A DNA stretch of 64,000 nucleotides, taken from Stieleria mannarensis. GTDB taxonomy: Bacteria; Planctomycetota; Planctomycetia; Pirellulales; Pirellulaceae. The translations under genes were made by a program, and so were the position numbers. Shown in pieces: positions 12,001 to 18,857 of this stretch; position 1 is the stretch's first letter, and every line of letters starts with the position of its first letter. The notes below the pieces were generated by a model. It worked only from the letters and a program-made list of their open reading frames with translations. It was not told where the DNA came from and ran no database searches. The DNA lies in NCBI RefSeq assembly GCF_014154935.1, contig NZ_JACEHH010000005.1, positions 1 through 64,000 of the forward strand, in the 5' to 3' direction.

Positions 12001-14544
12001 GCTATCAAAAACTAGATTGCGGTATTGGATTTCAACATAAGACGCTTCTTCCCCGACCAGAATCGGGACGTCCAGTTGGGAATGAAACTCGCTGCCTTCG
12101 ACTAATTCTGCCAGGGCGACTTGACGCACGATTGACAGAGTGGAAATCGCTGAATTTCCAGCCGGGTCGACAGAGCGAAACTCCAGCGCGTTGTCGCCGA
12201 TCGCCAGTTGGACGTCATCAAACGAAAACTGCCCCCCGGAATCGACTGCGGTTTGCCGCCCATCGCCGAGAAACGTAACGGTGCTGCCAGGCTCTGTCAC
12301 GCCGTTGATGCGAACCTGGGCCAGTGAGGTGATGTTGTCACCGACCACGCCCGTGTCGAAGCCGGGATCGAGCGTCAGGCTTGTCGTCGGCGATTGCGTG
12401 TCCAGCGTGAACGTGCGGGAGACGGTGGCTGAAGGATTGGTCGCAAAGTCTTCAGCGACGAACTCGATCCGGTGCTCGCCGTCAGCCGTTCCGTCCAGCG
12501 GAAGTGACGTGCTGAACTGAAACGCGCCACTGGCGTCAACGCCCACCGTTTCCCATGGGGAGGAATCGATTCGGTATCTCAATCGCTCGACGCCCGTTCC
12601 CACATCAGCCACACTGCCTCGGACCGTGACATTGTCTGCGGTGACGATTTCATCCGATGGCGAGATCAACTCGATGGTCGGAGCGACGGTATCGACGATG
12701 TAGTTGACTGAGACGAGCGGCGAAAGATTGCCGGCGACGTCAGTTGCGCGGAGTGAATAATTGCGAAGTCCATCGCTGGCCCCACCCGGTTGTAGAGCGC
12801 TGTTAAACATGAAGTGACCGTCGGCGTTGTGGCCGATCGAAATGGCAGCACCACCGTCGAGCTGGGCTTCCAGCGTGACGACTCCGGACAACGCGTCGGT
12901 GGTGACGCCGGAAATGGTCACGCTGCTATTGGTGACGGCGTTGTCGTCGGGAGTCGAGATGCTGAGCACCGGGCCGGCGCGGTCTAACGTCACGGTGAGG
13001 GAGGCTGCGTTGCGATTGCCCAGCGCATCCTCGGCTTCCAGAATCAGTGTGAACTCGCCATCACCCAGCGGTTGGCCGTTGATCTGACCAAGGATTTCCG
13101 GGGTGAACGACAATGTGCCGTCGGACTGCAGCAGATGCGTTGCGTCAAAGAAATCTGCCGATCCGGCGTTTTGAATTTTGGCACGCACGGTCGCGATGTC
13201 GTTTTCATCGGTGACCACCGCGATGGTTGCGGGGTCGGACGTGACGGTGTCGCGATCACTTTGCCCGGTGTCGTTGGCGAGGTTCAACTGGATCGCGGGC
13301 GCATCGGTGTCCGCGGAAAACCGCACGACCTCCAAATTGATCTGCGTCGTGTTTCCGAGCAGATCCGAAGCCATCGCCGTGAACAGGTTGGTTCCCAGCG
13401 TGACCGGTTGGCCGAGGAACTGGTAACGTCCCTCCGAATCGCTGGTGGTGGATGCGACTTCGGTGCCAAGGTCTCCGTCTCGATAGAGTTTGATTTCCAT
13501 GCCTGGCTCGGTGATCCCCTCCACCGTGACTTGGGAGAAGGTCGTCTCGCGATCGCCTGCGGGAGGCGAATCGGAGGCTGCGGCCAGGTCGAGTGTTAGC
13601 GGCGGCGGGGTCGTATCGAGAGAGATTTCGACGACCGAACGCGCCTGCTGTCCAAACGAGTCGCGGGCAATTGTTGTGATCGAATTGAAGCCTTCAAGCA
13701 GATCGATCGGCTGGCTGAAGTCTCCCGTTGCCGACGAGAGCAGTTGAAAGTCAGCCTCACCGTCGCTGTCCAAATCGATCTCGATGGGAGTGTTCGGCGA
13801 TGTGACTCCAACGATCGCTTGCTGCCCAACACTCGTGCCCGCGATGCCCGACGGAAGTTCCGCTTCGGGTCCCGGCTGGAGCGAAGCAGAGACCTGCAGC
13901 GGCCCGATCGACGTGCTGGTACCATAATTGCGCAGCAGATGCCCTGTGTCGAATGACGTCAGGTAGCCGTCCAAGTTGACGTCGGCGGAAACCGAGTAGG
14001 TTCGACTTCGAAGCAGCATGATCATCGCCGCTCGGTCGTCGATCAGCACGCGACCGTCACCATTGAGGTCACCGGCCAGCAGGACATCGACCTCGAAAGC
14101 CCCTTGGCTGCCGGCTTCCGAATGGACTTGGAGCGTGTAGTCGCCGGGCGTTAACTCGGCAACGATCATGCCGGACGACGAATCGGGCAAATCATCGCGG
14201 GTCGCATTGAGCGGAACCGTTACTCCGGATTCGTCGAGCACGACGGGGGCGGCGGGGTTGAGCTGGGATCCCGCGTCTGGATCCACGCGGAAGGTCAACA
14301 CCTGTGTCCCGCGCAATCCCATTGCGTCCGCCGGGCCGATTTGAAACGGGAACGAGCGGGGCTCGGCGCTCGAATCCAGATCACCTCGGAATTGTGCGAT
14401 CAGATTGGCCGGATCCGCATCAAGCACGATCCGCGGCTCAAGCTGCTGCATCAGCGGACGACGTGTCTTTCGCTTGCCGGTTCGACGTCGAGCCGGAGTT
14501 CTCCGCGGGGGGACTTTTGACCGAGATCCAGGCCGAACGTTCAT
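76..14544 (-). CDS. giant LEPR-motif adhesin / RHS-repeat protein (4,822 aa)
   Basis: Predicted exported multidomain surface protein. The very basic N-terminus leads into LEPRIVLDA (35-43), a planctomycete LEPR-type sorting motif; no classical signal peptide is seen. A dockerin-like module with two calcium loops follows (about 158-208), then Ig-like repeats (about 230-800), cadherin-like repeats (about 1090-1310 and 2350-3060), and a vWA domain split into halves (about 1318-1395 and 2160-2315). Fourteen FG-GAP-type D-x-D/N-x-D-G motifs lie between the halves. From about 3370 an RHS shell begins (SRTYDSL), followed by dozens of YD repeats and the RHS core (YHVDGLGSTRTL near 4551; NPVNVIDPSGRF near 4645). 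The last ~165 residues are a helical, unrecognised, AT-rich tip, as in polymorphic RHS toxins. I saw no cysteine in the protein. The ATG at 14544 is used because the LEPR motif follows it. Target and toxicity are unknown; no immunity gene is visible before the window edge. Confidence 0.93.
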   Translation of the reverse strand: MNVRPGSRSKVPPRRTPARRRTGKRKTRRPLMQQLEPRIVLDADPANLIAQFRGDLDSSAEPRSFPFQIGPADAMGLRGTQVLTFRVDPDAGSQLNPAAPVVLDESGVTVPLNATRDDLPDSSSGMIVAELTPGDYTLQVHSEAGSQGAFEVDVLLAGDLNGDGRVLIDDRAAMIMLLRSRTYSVSADVNLDGYLTSFDTGHLLRNYGTSTSIGPLQVSASLQPGPEAELPSGIAGTSVGQQAIVGVTSPNTPIEIDLDSDGEADFQLLSSATGDFSQPIDLLEGFNSITTIARDSFGQQARSVVEISLDTTPPPLTLDLAAASDSPPAGDRETTFSQVTVEGITEPGMEIKLYRDGDLGTEVASTTSDSEGRYQFLGQPVTLGTNLFTAMASDLLGNTTQINLEVVRFSADTDAPAIQLNLANDTGQSDRDTVTSDPATIAVVTDENDIATVRAKIQNAGSADFFDATHLLQSDGTLSFTPEILGQINGQPLGDGEFTLILEAEDALGNRNAASLTVTLDRAGPVLSISTPDDNAVTNSSVTISGVTTDALSGVVTLEAQLDGGAAISIGHNADGHFMFNSALQPGGASDGLRNYSLRATDVAGNLSPLVSVNYIVDTVAPTIELISPSDEIVTADNVTVRGSVADVGTGVERLRYRIDSSPWETVGVDASGAFQFSTSLPLDGTADGEHRIEFVAEDFATNPSATVSRTFTLDTQSPTTSLTLDPGFDTGVVGDNITSLAQVRINGVTEPGSTVTFLGDGRQTAVDSGGQFSFDDVQLAIGDNALEFRSVDPAGNSAISTLSIVRQVALAELVEGSEFHSQLDVPILVGEEASYVEIQYRNLVFDSDSDFINDAFEIALLDAAGNSLVHTVSHSGDAAFNWTEGEAQRLGANTLADTGVIRIDLSHLPAGTEARLIARLVNNDSDTTTAVQIWSVETIEGDLGTPAGVVTASEPLRRLPENLNSLVDVTGSLEPVYRTTSWQPATSELLTEVQFTNAGNFPLDGPVIATIENLTDPTVRPRGFDGVTADGTPYWIILTETDSQLSPGETTEPQLIAFLNPNERQFSYTFVLSAAINGSPDITSDPDTEAIVEKLYRYDVQAVDPDKDELNYQLIVAPLGMQIDALTGEIQWNAQPSDLGNHSVTVRVDDGRGGVDEQSFLLSVIQPPPNRPPQITSHPIVAAAVGETYQYPVTADDADGDTLTFEILEGPENLSIDSVTGTIDWNPDGEQRGMPPVVIRVSDGNGGQAEQAYRINVLQNPDNNAPVFTSEPPTTLNLPGSTTPTSGTVDPTAITTELNPGEVLGSTVTVTLPEEQVEAFADIVFIVDETRNMEFEPGVDTIDSSRQGWIRSTVESLDQQLSDAGIGPNRFALSGFGHYVSGSMPVQVRQAATVRAIPNQAYDVSFSVAVNSADLDGDGDLDVIGSQTEHYVFLNNGDGTFAPEVRYTSASGYFKFGAKIIADMNGDSILDFVTQGSGSSVQIFIGNGDGTFQQAKSFGTSYNQYSDGLAAGDVNSDGALDVVRSDAGSPQFLNVFLNDGSGNLLDPQQISFPNFTSLASPNLVDINGDGDLDLIAYMRFGSGFGSAFAVRSAFGDGNGNFSDPVVTVDEALGDVHLIDLNNDSYPDMVWSDNTGTRVGIALNDRLGGFSQVSSVAVGGSSGRQSLDDQNFRDIDEDGNLDLIVPQGRGISVLFGDGSGGFSDRVEYQTHAGPTYNQPVRNNLIVGDFDGDNHFDVLQSDTYDAEFKVLHGIGGGRFDGPVQQYAAPSILAGETADVDGDGNQDWITINAANSGVGTNTLLNSTPLLSISFGDGQGGIASRSDYPIEAANAVAVGDVDDDGDIDVVIDQNRTDVVVFENVGGGTLQAHSPQSTTASFAIRSLSIDDLNADGFSDLVVGASSGSSAFYGSTTGLFSASAVPIAAATGNDFARQVVADLDGDGFLDIASPTNSTSGFSVLLSSDDGTLEPSATFFSSGTQISRLTGSDIDGDGDVDLIAIDSSRNAVRGSLWRNDGFGSFVLAFQFDTTALEWSTDLRSADLNNDGFGDIVVSAETTDAYSGSPPGSDVAVFFSNGDGTLRDPMLMETHGSRSTAETVNAISLGDFNGDSAYDLITGSRTYESLSIILNDGYGDLGRFGNAQQFGWSLPSLNADGTGTGTNGNFADAYVPLDSTLNYIPRPGATTYYVLVAATDRNQAPGSPSFAEIRDELQNRGVVFDVIVDAEFQDGSSRTALAVDALGQAIVNDTAGSYEVASGGQFVSGVGQPDYTDLSWSLGGTAWDLDLLRSDDGGVARQAFIDRFIQQIQDKQGSPLTVVASNPDAGFGNVTGTLTGIGPGQSASFDIQLTGGIDGSAFDLLFVQEETNTIVGSIPVTINTLYQYDASAIDPDGDTLSYRFLEAPEDAELDSMTGAVTWRPTLAGEYPFRIEVRDPLGATDVQSFVVSVSSGRANTAPVIDPPGATSATVGQDYSLQLTATDGEDDRLSYFVIEGPDNLSIDQDSGLISWVAEDNQVGLQPVTIQARDGRGGVSETSFNIAVLGAPFNRSPRIQSDPPISAPVGQPLKYFAMANDADGHPIHWDLSVAPEDAAIDPQTGVFVWTPKEYQSRPIDVVIRASDDYGGVDLQRFQITLDRPNSAPLILATPDAQPVVDLPHEYQVLAQDGEDDSLTYSLDASGTTAMIDDQTGLITWTPSIGDVGTNVFAVTVIDVQGNSASRDLVFDVVEDAANAPPQLTGVPAVINPRISFDYSLQLSAVDPNGDPLTFQLLNGPDGMTVSSSGLLHWKPNVDQTETSTVTVAVSDGRGGTSQVDFSAEPMPIEFNTIPQALNDPPSSAVAGRVYAHDFVGFDANGDTIVWKLDAGPVGMSLDQQRGTLRWTPQADQIGRHTVRILVLDNQFLGFDVVTFTVDVRAANSPPLILSTPPTLAAANVPLTYQVDADDLDGDSLVYALDTTLGNIDPNTGRFTWTPGDNNVGTNRITVAVSDGIETTFQTFDIVVEPDPRNRFPAFESTPSFLATLDQTYRYDALAIDPDGGGVAYELIMSPAGMSIDPNTGVLQWIPKALGPVSVVVQATDDAGDTATQSFGIEVRETNNPPLITSTPVEAVAAGGTYRYDVLATDDDPEPLTFHLTGQPDGMAIDPASGQIRWMPTDDDTGVHSFVVSVSDPRGATATQPVNLSVGADLQAPQISISVNPDPVSIGDVVSITVAAVDDVDVTSLRLTVGGQIVPLDSNGTAQILAATAGAVNVTATVRDPSGNVGEETLVLSIGDPSDSDAPIVSIASPQNGEIITGFVDVIGTVADPSLVSYELAVAPFAGGPFTTIATGDTAVTDGLLGRFDPSLLINDTYVLRLTATDAGGLSSSDEILVDVSSELKIGNFALSFTDLAVPVSGIPITVSRTYDSLTAAHESELGYGWRMEIKDADLRTTVPKTGAEDSLIYAPYFDGARVFITVPGGSRVGFTFKVTPDTSLAGRTLGLINAEFVPDEGIESRLEIDDYLLRVNELGEVFDYQSGLPYNPASPVFDGQFTLVTKEGLTYNIDGETGDLISVQDRNDNELTFTDAGVFSSTGVSVAFERDAQGRVTAVIDPNGDRVQYAYDANGDLVSVTDREGIVTRMVYDEPSRPHYLTEVIDPLGRTGIRSQYDADGRLIKMIDANGEAVSLIHDPDNFVETIENQLGFATTYQYDNRGNVVTEIDAEGGVTRYVYDDPNDPTLETSMTKVLADGTELTTLMGYDAEGNLVAETDPLGRTTYSSFDAFGNVLTTTDPLGNTTVNAYDDRGNLLSIVDPVGQATTFTYDAAGNPTTLSLPGDLTQSFSYDGRGNVLTQTDALGHVTSFTYDAAGNQLTETRTQTTPSGVRTLLTEYDYDGEGRAIAERFFEDGVLVRATATEYDAVGNRVAETDPLGRVTRFVYDDRGQMVATIYPDATPDDLTDNPSTATEYDAAGQTLAEIDELGRRTEYRYDKTGRQTEVILPDETPGDLSDNPRRTTVYDRAGRTIAQIDARGNATQFVLDAAGQQTEVVLADETPADLSDNPRIKTEYDLAGRSIRQIDPLGHITEFQYDSAGRPLATIADDGSRTEISFDEAGRLAVRTDQAGKETRYEYDDLGRLIAVIQPEVFDPVVGQRVHPWTEYEYDELGNLVVQRDARGRETLYDYDGQGRRTATILPLGERSTSSYDTAGNLISTTDFNGDTIVRQYDARNRLTLKDLPGDFPDVSYTYTATGQIDTVTDGRGLTDYEYDAQDRLLSRTDPDGSMIAYTYDLAGNRTSVTTTVIGNDPRETTYTFDAQNRQKVVTDPEGDATEYFFDSSGRLVRTELPNNTFEIREYDSLNRLTLIESRHEVTDEVLTSFAYELDEIGNRIAVDEHDGRRVEYDYDELDRLINETIYDPGEATPSRTFDYIYDIVGNRLERDDSDEGVTSYTYDDNDQLLTELLAGDETRYDYDANGNTIAKHTATESVFYKWDPENRLIAADTDGDGADDVIYQYDHTGIRVTRTEAGEETKFLFDKNRPYAQVLEEYTAGGILKVSYVHGRDLLSQYRHSDAGKSFYHVDGLGSTRTLSDPLGIVADRYIYDAYGRIMSRIGSTENDHLFAGEVRDSRLEFDYLRSRFYQPVGARFTSRDFFLGVPSFPSSLHRYNYASGNPVNVIDPSGRFSLVEINVSLTINANLIDVQKSFSQASLVAVATSLAIRETVINPAYTVQQLALRMIANGLPGGEGLYQASRLMIAQGYSAIGVTLQKIYEDTADSLVEFDVDFGVTTAFDLAMELAAIESLVNDLVHIVEKIAKFVSDLSTLTDQGFSDQARLNSLIQLGTAIINRL

Positions 14545-14683
14545 TTTCGCCGCTCCGTATCATCACCGTGCATCGGAGGGCCCGCGCAGACGGGGGGCCT
14601 CCATCAACCTCTGCTTCTAAAAGCTACGGCGAGAAACACGCGGCCCCTGCATCAGCGTTGTCGGCAATTCCGCGATAAAGATC

Positions 14684-14713
14684 TCTGGCCCCAGAAGCTC
14701 TGGCCCCAGAAGC
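14684..14713. repeat. 15-bp tandem duplication
   Basis: Two abutting copies of tctggccccagaagc occupy 14684-14698 and 14699-14713, directly after the stop codon of the secreted-protein gene and upstream of the giant gene. Probably a replication-slippage duplication. Confidence 0.8.
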
Positions 14714-15556
14714 TCACGGTCGGCGGGGTGGCTTGATTTGGTATCGGTTGGCGATGTCGTCGATAGAAAAACGATGATCGACGGGACGACTGATGCTGTT
14801 CCAATTGAATGTCAATTGTTGTCGCTGGTCGCCGCTGACGACGCTTGCCGTCGCCGGTAGCCAATGGCCCTCGATCTTGGCCGGTTCCAGCTTGATCTCG
14901 AACGGTGTCGAGTTTCCTCGCTTGGAATGGAGCTCGACGGGCGACCAATCTTTCTGCGGGTCAAACGCCAAGTACAGATGGTCAACGGTTCCGAAAGCGA
15001 AGACGCCCTTGTCCAACTGCTTGGATTTCCACTGAGGCCAGTGGGCATAGTTTTTGACAATCTCCGCCAGCGGCGTGCCTCTTCCGTATTCGCCCCCGAG
15101 GCCCAGGCCAAGAGCGAGCGGATCAAAAAATTCCGGTTTCGTGCCTCGGGTCCCACCCGACAATAGCCTGCCAGGACCATAGTGTTGGTCGTCCGATTGA
15201 CGGGCATCGGTCATCCAAACCTGCCATCGTTCGTTTTCGCGATTGCCCGTTGCAATCTCTTCGGTCCGGTACAGCCGCGCGACAAGCATTCGCCCACGTT
15301 TGATATCAGCCACGATGTCGATGGTGAATGCGACCAATCGTTCGGTCGGGATGTAGGTTTCGCCGTTGGAGAGTCGTACGGGTTCGGCAGCGTCATCGAC
15401 GTTTGCAGTGATCGACAGGTCGTAGGCGGTGATCGCACGGCGGGACCCTGCAAATCGGTTGACCGCGTCTTGCAGGGTGATGGTGTCGTCGGCGGTTGCG
15501 GAGTGTGTGTTCCCGAGGAAAAAGGCGGAGGCGAGGAGGAGGTCGCGTCGTTGCAT
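14714..15556 (-). CDS. secreted hypothetical protein (280 aa)
   Basis: Not recognised as a named family. Residues 1-22 (MQRRDLLLASAFFLG...) look like a signal peptide with a short basic start and hydrophobic core, so the product is probably exported. The rest is soluble, rich in beta-type segments, with no cysteine pair or obvious catalytic motif. Its general form (exported, about 280 residues, with a phrase such as YLAFDPQKDWSPVELHSK) resembles planctomycete LolA-like or DUF secreted proteins, but I cannot assign one. It lies 169 bases upstream of the giant gene on the same strand, so co-transcription is possible. A repeat-filled 355-base gap separates it from hemW. Confidence 0.8.
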   Translation of the reverse strand: MQRRDLLLASAFFLGNTHSATADDTITLQDAVNRFAGSRRAITAYDLSITANVDDAAEPVRLSNGETYIPTERLVAFTIDIVADIKRGRMLVARLYRTEEIATGNRENERWQVWMTDARQSDDQHYGPGRLLSGGTRGTKPEFFDPLALGLGLGGEYGRGTPLAEIVKNYAHWPQWKSKQLDKGVFAFGTVDHLYLAFDPQKDWSPVELHSKRGNSTPFEIKLEPAKIEGHWLPATASVVSGDQRQQLTFNWNSISRPVDHRFSIDDIANRYQIKPPRRP

Positions 15557-15630
15557 AATTGATCATCCGGAGGGTGGCTGGAGGACAGGCTGGAAGCACA
15601 GTCTTGTAGTCGGTCGTAGCTTGGTCTTCG

Positions 15631-15716
15631 CGTAGCGGAACTCGCCAAGAGTTTCGTGCTCACGTGGCGGCGGCGTTGCACCCGGGGGTCCGAAAGCCTT
15701 GGTGGCTTCCGCTACG
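15631..15716. repeat. family-A palindromic repeat, copy 1
   Basis: Ends cgtagcggaactcgccaag and ggtggcttccgctacg form near-perfect terminal inverted repeats around a variable GC-rich centre. Close copies occur at 46308-46383, 51121-51200 and 59955-60034. Confidence 0.85.
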
Positions 15717-15786
15717 GTACGAACCCGAGACCTGGGGCCAAGGAATCGTATTTCGGGTCAGCTTCGTTTTCGGTTGGGCTAGGCAG

Positions 15787-15863
15787 CCGCCGTCCTCTCC
15801 GAGGTCGGCGCGGAGCCAAGCTTCGCTGGTGGGGGCGCCGAGTTCGGAGAACACGGCGACTGC
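15787..15863. repeat. family-B palindromic repeat, copy 1
   Basis: Starts ccgccgtcctctccgaggtc and ends gttcggagaacacggcgac; the ends are imperfect inverted repeats. Copies recur at 38439-38515 and 45580-45659. Confidence 0.8.
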
Positions 15864-15911
15864 CTGGACGCCGTGCAGGTCGAATCAACCCCCGTCCCCT
15901 TTGCGCGGTGG

Positions 15912-17057
15912 TTAGCTTAGCAGTTCGCGGGCGACGGCGTCGGCGAAGTGGACGCCGCGCGGGGTCAGTTGGATGTGGTCGGCGGTTCGGTTGATCAGTC
16001 CTTGGGATCGCAGGTGGTCGAGGGACGCGGCGCACAGGGAACTGATGTCGATGCCGGTGCGTGCGCGGATCTGCGACAGGTCGACTCCATCGATCATCCG
16101 AACACCGAACGCCGCACCTTCCCGCGCCGCTTCTTCGGCAACGATGGTCTCCGATTCCGCGATCGGGTTTCCGCCGCTCTCGATCCGTTTCAGGTAAGTC
16201 GTCGTGCTACGGTGGTTCATGACACGCTGGCCATCGACAAAGGCCGCGGCGCCGGGGCCGGCCGCGTACCAGGGGTCGCCTTGCCAGTAAGCAAGGTTGT
16301 GTCGGCAGCGAAACCCGGACTTGGCGAAGTTTGAGATTTCGTAGTGCCGCAGGCCTGCGGCAGCAAAGACTTCGCGTCCCAAGTCGTACATCGCGATCTC
16401 CGTCGATTCGTCGACCTCCGACAGGTCACCGCGGTGCCGGCGGGTCCAGAACGAAGTGCCTTTCTCATACGTCAACGAATAGGTCGAGACATGAGTGATC
16501 GGAAGCGATGCCGCAATCCGCAGGTCCTCTGCCCAGGCGGAAACGGTTTCGCCGGGTGCGGCAAAGATCAGGTCGATCGAGACGTTGGGGATTTGGGCGG
16601 CGACTTGCTGGATGACCTCCGCCGCGGATTGCCCACTGTGGCTGCGTTCCAGCACCGCCAGTTTGCGGTCGTCAAACGATTGAATCCCCAAACTGACGCG
16701 ATTGACCCCGAACCCCGACATCACGTCCAGCTTTTCTGCCGTGATGTCTTCGGGGTTCGCTTCCATCGTCCATTCGAATCCGTCGGCCAGATCGAATCGG
16801 CGTCGAAGCGATTGGAGGAACCGCTGCAGCCGCGCGATCGGCAGATGCGTCGGTGTTCCGCCGCCGACGAACAAGGTGTCCAGGACGGGAGGGCGATTGG
16901 CAATGCCGGCAAGCCGATCCAATTCCTGATCGATTGCCGCCAGATAGCGGTCCATCAAGTCATCGCGATCGGCGACGACGCTGAAGTTGCAGTAACCGCA
17001 TCGGTGTCGGCAAAACGGGACGTGGATGTACGCCGAGCGTGGAGTGGGCCAGTGCAT
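15912..17057 (-). CDS. hemW: HemW-like radical SAM protein
   Basis: Radical SAM protein of the HemN/HemW group; HemW proteins act as heme chaperones, and many are annotated as oxygen-independent coproporphyrinogen oxidases. The [4Fe-4S] motif is CRHRCGYC (C-x3-C-x2-C) close to the N-terminus, and VGGGTPTHL is the typical glycine-rich SAM segment. The length (381 aa from this start) fits the family. The frame extends to a GTG at 17096 that overlaps the stop of the upstream gene, but the extra 13 residues (MMQQRGIGFQPVT) are the translation of a family-D repeat. The ATG at 17057, giving MHWPTPRSAYIHVPFC, is therefore preferred. HemW versus HemN is inferred from the compact N-terminus. Confidence 0.9.
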   Translation of the reverse strand: MHWPTPRSAYIHVPFCRHRCGYCNFSVVADRDDLMDRYLAAIDQELDRLAGIANRPPVLDTLFVGGGTPTHLPIARLQRFLQSLRRRFDLADGFEWTMEANPEDITAEKLDVMSGFGVNRVSLGIQSFDDRKLAVLERSHSGQSAAEVIQQVAAQIPNVSIDLIFAAPGETVSAWAEDLRIAASLPITHVSTYSLTYEKGTSFWTRRHRGDLSEVDESTEIAMYDLGREVFAAAGLRHYEISNFAKSGFRCRHNLAYWQGDPWYAAGPGAAAFVDGQRVMNHRSTTTYLKRIESGGNPIAESETIVAEEAAREGAAFGVRMIDGVDLSQIRARTGIDISSLCAASLDHLRSQGLINRTADHIQLTPRGVHFADAVARELLS

Positions 17058-17060
17058 CGT

Positions 17061-17083
17061 GACAGGCTGGAAGCCTATCCCAC
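17061..17083. repeat. family-D repeat, single copy
   Basis: The 23-base sequence beginning gacaggctggaagcctatcc is identical to one arm of the hairpin at 19339-19397. Here it lies between the stop of the coiled-coil gene and the likely start of hemW. Confidence 0.85.
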
Positions 17084-17092
17084 GTTGTTGCA

Positions 17093-18751
17093 TCACTGGC
17101 CGGCGCGGAGTTTGTTGAAGTAATCCATGGCGTGCTCGCGCTCGGTGCGGGGCAATTGCTGGTTTTCCAGCGGATCACTTTCTTCGCTGAACGAACTTTC
17201 GATCGCGCGTTTGACGTCTTCGCGGCTGATGCCCTTGCGGTTCGGTCCGTCGGCGAACCCCGAGATCACGGCCTTGCCTTTTTTGACCTGCCCGCGGACT
17301 TGGGTTTCGTAGGTGTTGGTGTCGCCTTCTTCTTCGGGGCGATCGCCTTGGCCGGCGCCTTCACCGAGTCCATCGCCGGGGCGGTCGCCCTGGCCCATTC
17401 CCATCCCCATGCCTTGGCATTGTTGGCAACCGCCGCCGCCACAGGAGCTGCAACGCATCTGTTCTTTCGATTGCGAGAGATCATTCATGGCGTCCTCCAA
17501 ATCCTTCAGCTCGCTCATCTCTTGCTGCATGTCGCCGAGTTGATCGGCCATCGCATCGAGTGCATCGGCGGCTTGTTTGGAGTCGCCATTTTGCATTGCC
17601 TGGGCGGCTTGACCGAGCTTGTCGGCCATTTGCTGCATCTGTTGCGACTGCTGCTTGGATTGCTGCTGCATTTCGTTGAGCTGTTGCTGCATCTTGGCGG
17701 CATCTTGCGAACGGCCTTCGCGTTTGGCTTGCTCGATCTTTTCTTTCAGCTCTTCCTGCTTGCGTTTTTGTTCGGCGATCTTTTTTTCGAGCTGGTTTTT
17801 GAGTTGCTGGACTTGTTTTTGAAGTTGCTCTTTTTCTTTGTCGGTGAGTTTGCCGTCCTTCATTTTTTCGGCAAGCTTGCGCATCGCCTGTTCGGCTTTG
17901 CCGAAGTCGCCCTTGGCGATCGACTTGGCCGCTTCGTCGGCCGGGCCGGCTTGCAGCGAGTTCATCTGTGCCATCGCCTTTCGCATCTGATCGTTGGATC
18001 CCAATTGATCGCGGCGTTCTTCAAGCTGTTTCTTCAGATCGTTCAGCGCGATCATCGCCTCCTTTCGATCGACGTTTTTCTTTTCGGTGATCTTGTTCAG
18101 ATCCTTTTCCAGCTTTTCGAACAGGTCCTGGGCTTCTTTCAGTCCCTTGGCTTCGGCGTTGCGTTTTTGTTGTTCGATTCGCTTTTTCAGCTGCAGCGAC
18201 GCGCGTTTGACTTGTGCGGCCACGGCGGGATCAATTTCATCGCCGGCGCTGGGGTCGATCGGTCCGGCCGGATCGACCAGAATCAAAACCAGCACCAGGA
18301 TCGGAGTGATCGCTAGCGGCAGCCATCCGAGTCGGCTGGGTTGGAAGGCGAATTTTTCAGCGATTTTGATTTTGTCGGCCCGCCGATCGGCGTCGCTGAT
18401 CACCGCCAGCCCGAATTCCGATTCCCGGTCGGCAGCGGACATTGAAAGCGAGCTGCTGAGTCGTTCGCTGAGCCCGAAGCGTTTGTCGACTTCCAACGCC
18501 ACTCGGTCTCGATTGGGGGCCGTGGCGAGCGCGTAGGCCAATGCACCTAGCACAGCGACGACGATCGACCCGACGATCCAGGCCGTGTTCCAGGTTTGCA
18601 CGTCCACCTCGACTGCGAGAACGCCCGGAACGGCACAGGCGATCGTGGCGACGATCAACGCGGCAAACAGGGCGACGCATAGCGAACGACCGAAACTACC
18701 TAGAATCAGGCGTCGGCGTGCGTTTCGAACTTGGGACTCAATTCGGTTCAT
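17093..18751 (-). CDS. coiled-coil membrane protein with CxxC cluster (552 aa)
   Basis: Not assignable to a characterised family; it resembles planctomycete membrane proteins of the DUF4175 type. Three hydrophobic segments are seen at about 21-45, 57-78 and 142-159. They are followed by a long Lys/Glu/Gln-rich coiled coil (about 165-420) and a cysteine cluster, CSSCGGGGCQQC (near 430-442), that looks like a small metal-binding knuckle. A Gly/Met/Asp-rich linker and a conserved-looking C-terminal tail complete it. The topology suggests a large, mostly helical cytoplasmic domain anchored in the membrane. Its stop codon overlaps the upstream GTG option for hemW, so the two may be co-transcribed. 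Function unknown. Confidence 0.85.
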   Translation of the reverse strand: MNRIESQVRNARRRLILGSFGRSLCVALFAALIVATIACAVPGVLAVEVDVQTWNTAWIVGSIVVAVLGALAYALATAPNRDRVALEVDKRFGLSERLSSSLSMSAADRESEFGLAVISDADRRADKIKIAEKFAFQPSRLGWLPLAITPILVLVLILVDPAGPIDPSAGDEIDPAVAAQVKRASLQLKKRIEQQKRNAEAKGLKEAQDLFEKLEKDLNKITEKKNVDRKEAMIALNDLKKQLEERRDQLGSNDQMRKAMAQMNSLQAGPADEAAKSIAKGDFGKAEQAMRKLAEKMKDGKLTDKEKEQLQKQVQQLKNQLEKKIAEQKRKQEELKEKIEQAKREGRSQDAAKMQQQLNEMQQQSKQQSQQMQQMADKLGQAAQAMQNGDSKQAADALDAMADQLGDMQQEMSELKDLEDAMNDLSQSKEQMRCSSCGGGGCQQCQGMGMGMGQGDRPGDGLGEGAGQGDRPEEEGDTNTYETQVRGQVKKGKAVISGFADGPNRKGISREDVKRAIESSFSEESDPLENQQLPRTEREHAMDYFNKLRAGQ

Positions 18752-18857
18752 GGCGGTAGCCTTGGGTGTGTTGCGGCCTACAATCCAAGTATAGGAACCC
18801 AGGGCCGCCCGATGGCAGCGAGATTCCCCCCCGACCTACCCGTTTTTCGTAAATTTC

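Larger units (their letters stand above)
15557..15911. other. intergenic stretch filled by two palindromic repeats
   Basis: No credible gene. It holds a family-A element (15631-15716) and a family-B element (15787-15863), each with inverted ends, joined by unique sequence. Short open frames here are translations of the repeats. Confidence 0.75.

Noticed and set aside
16344-17123. 259-residue plus-strand frame
   Set aside because: Antisense to hemW; Arg/Asp/Gln-rich shadow.
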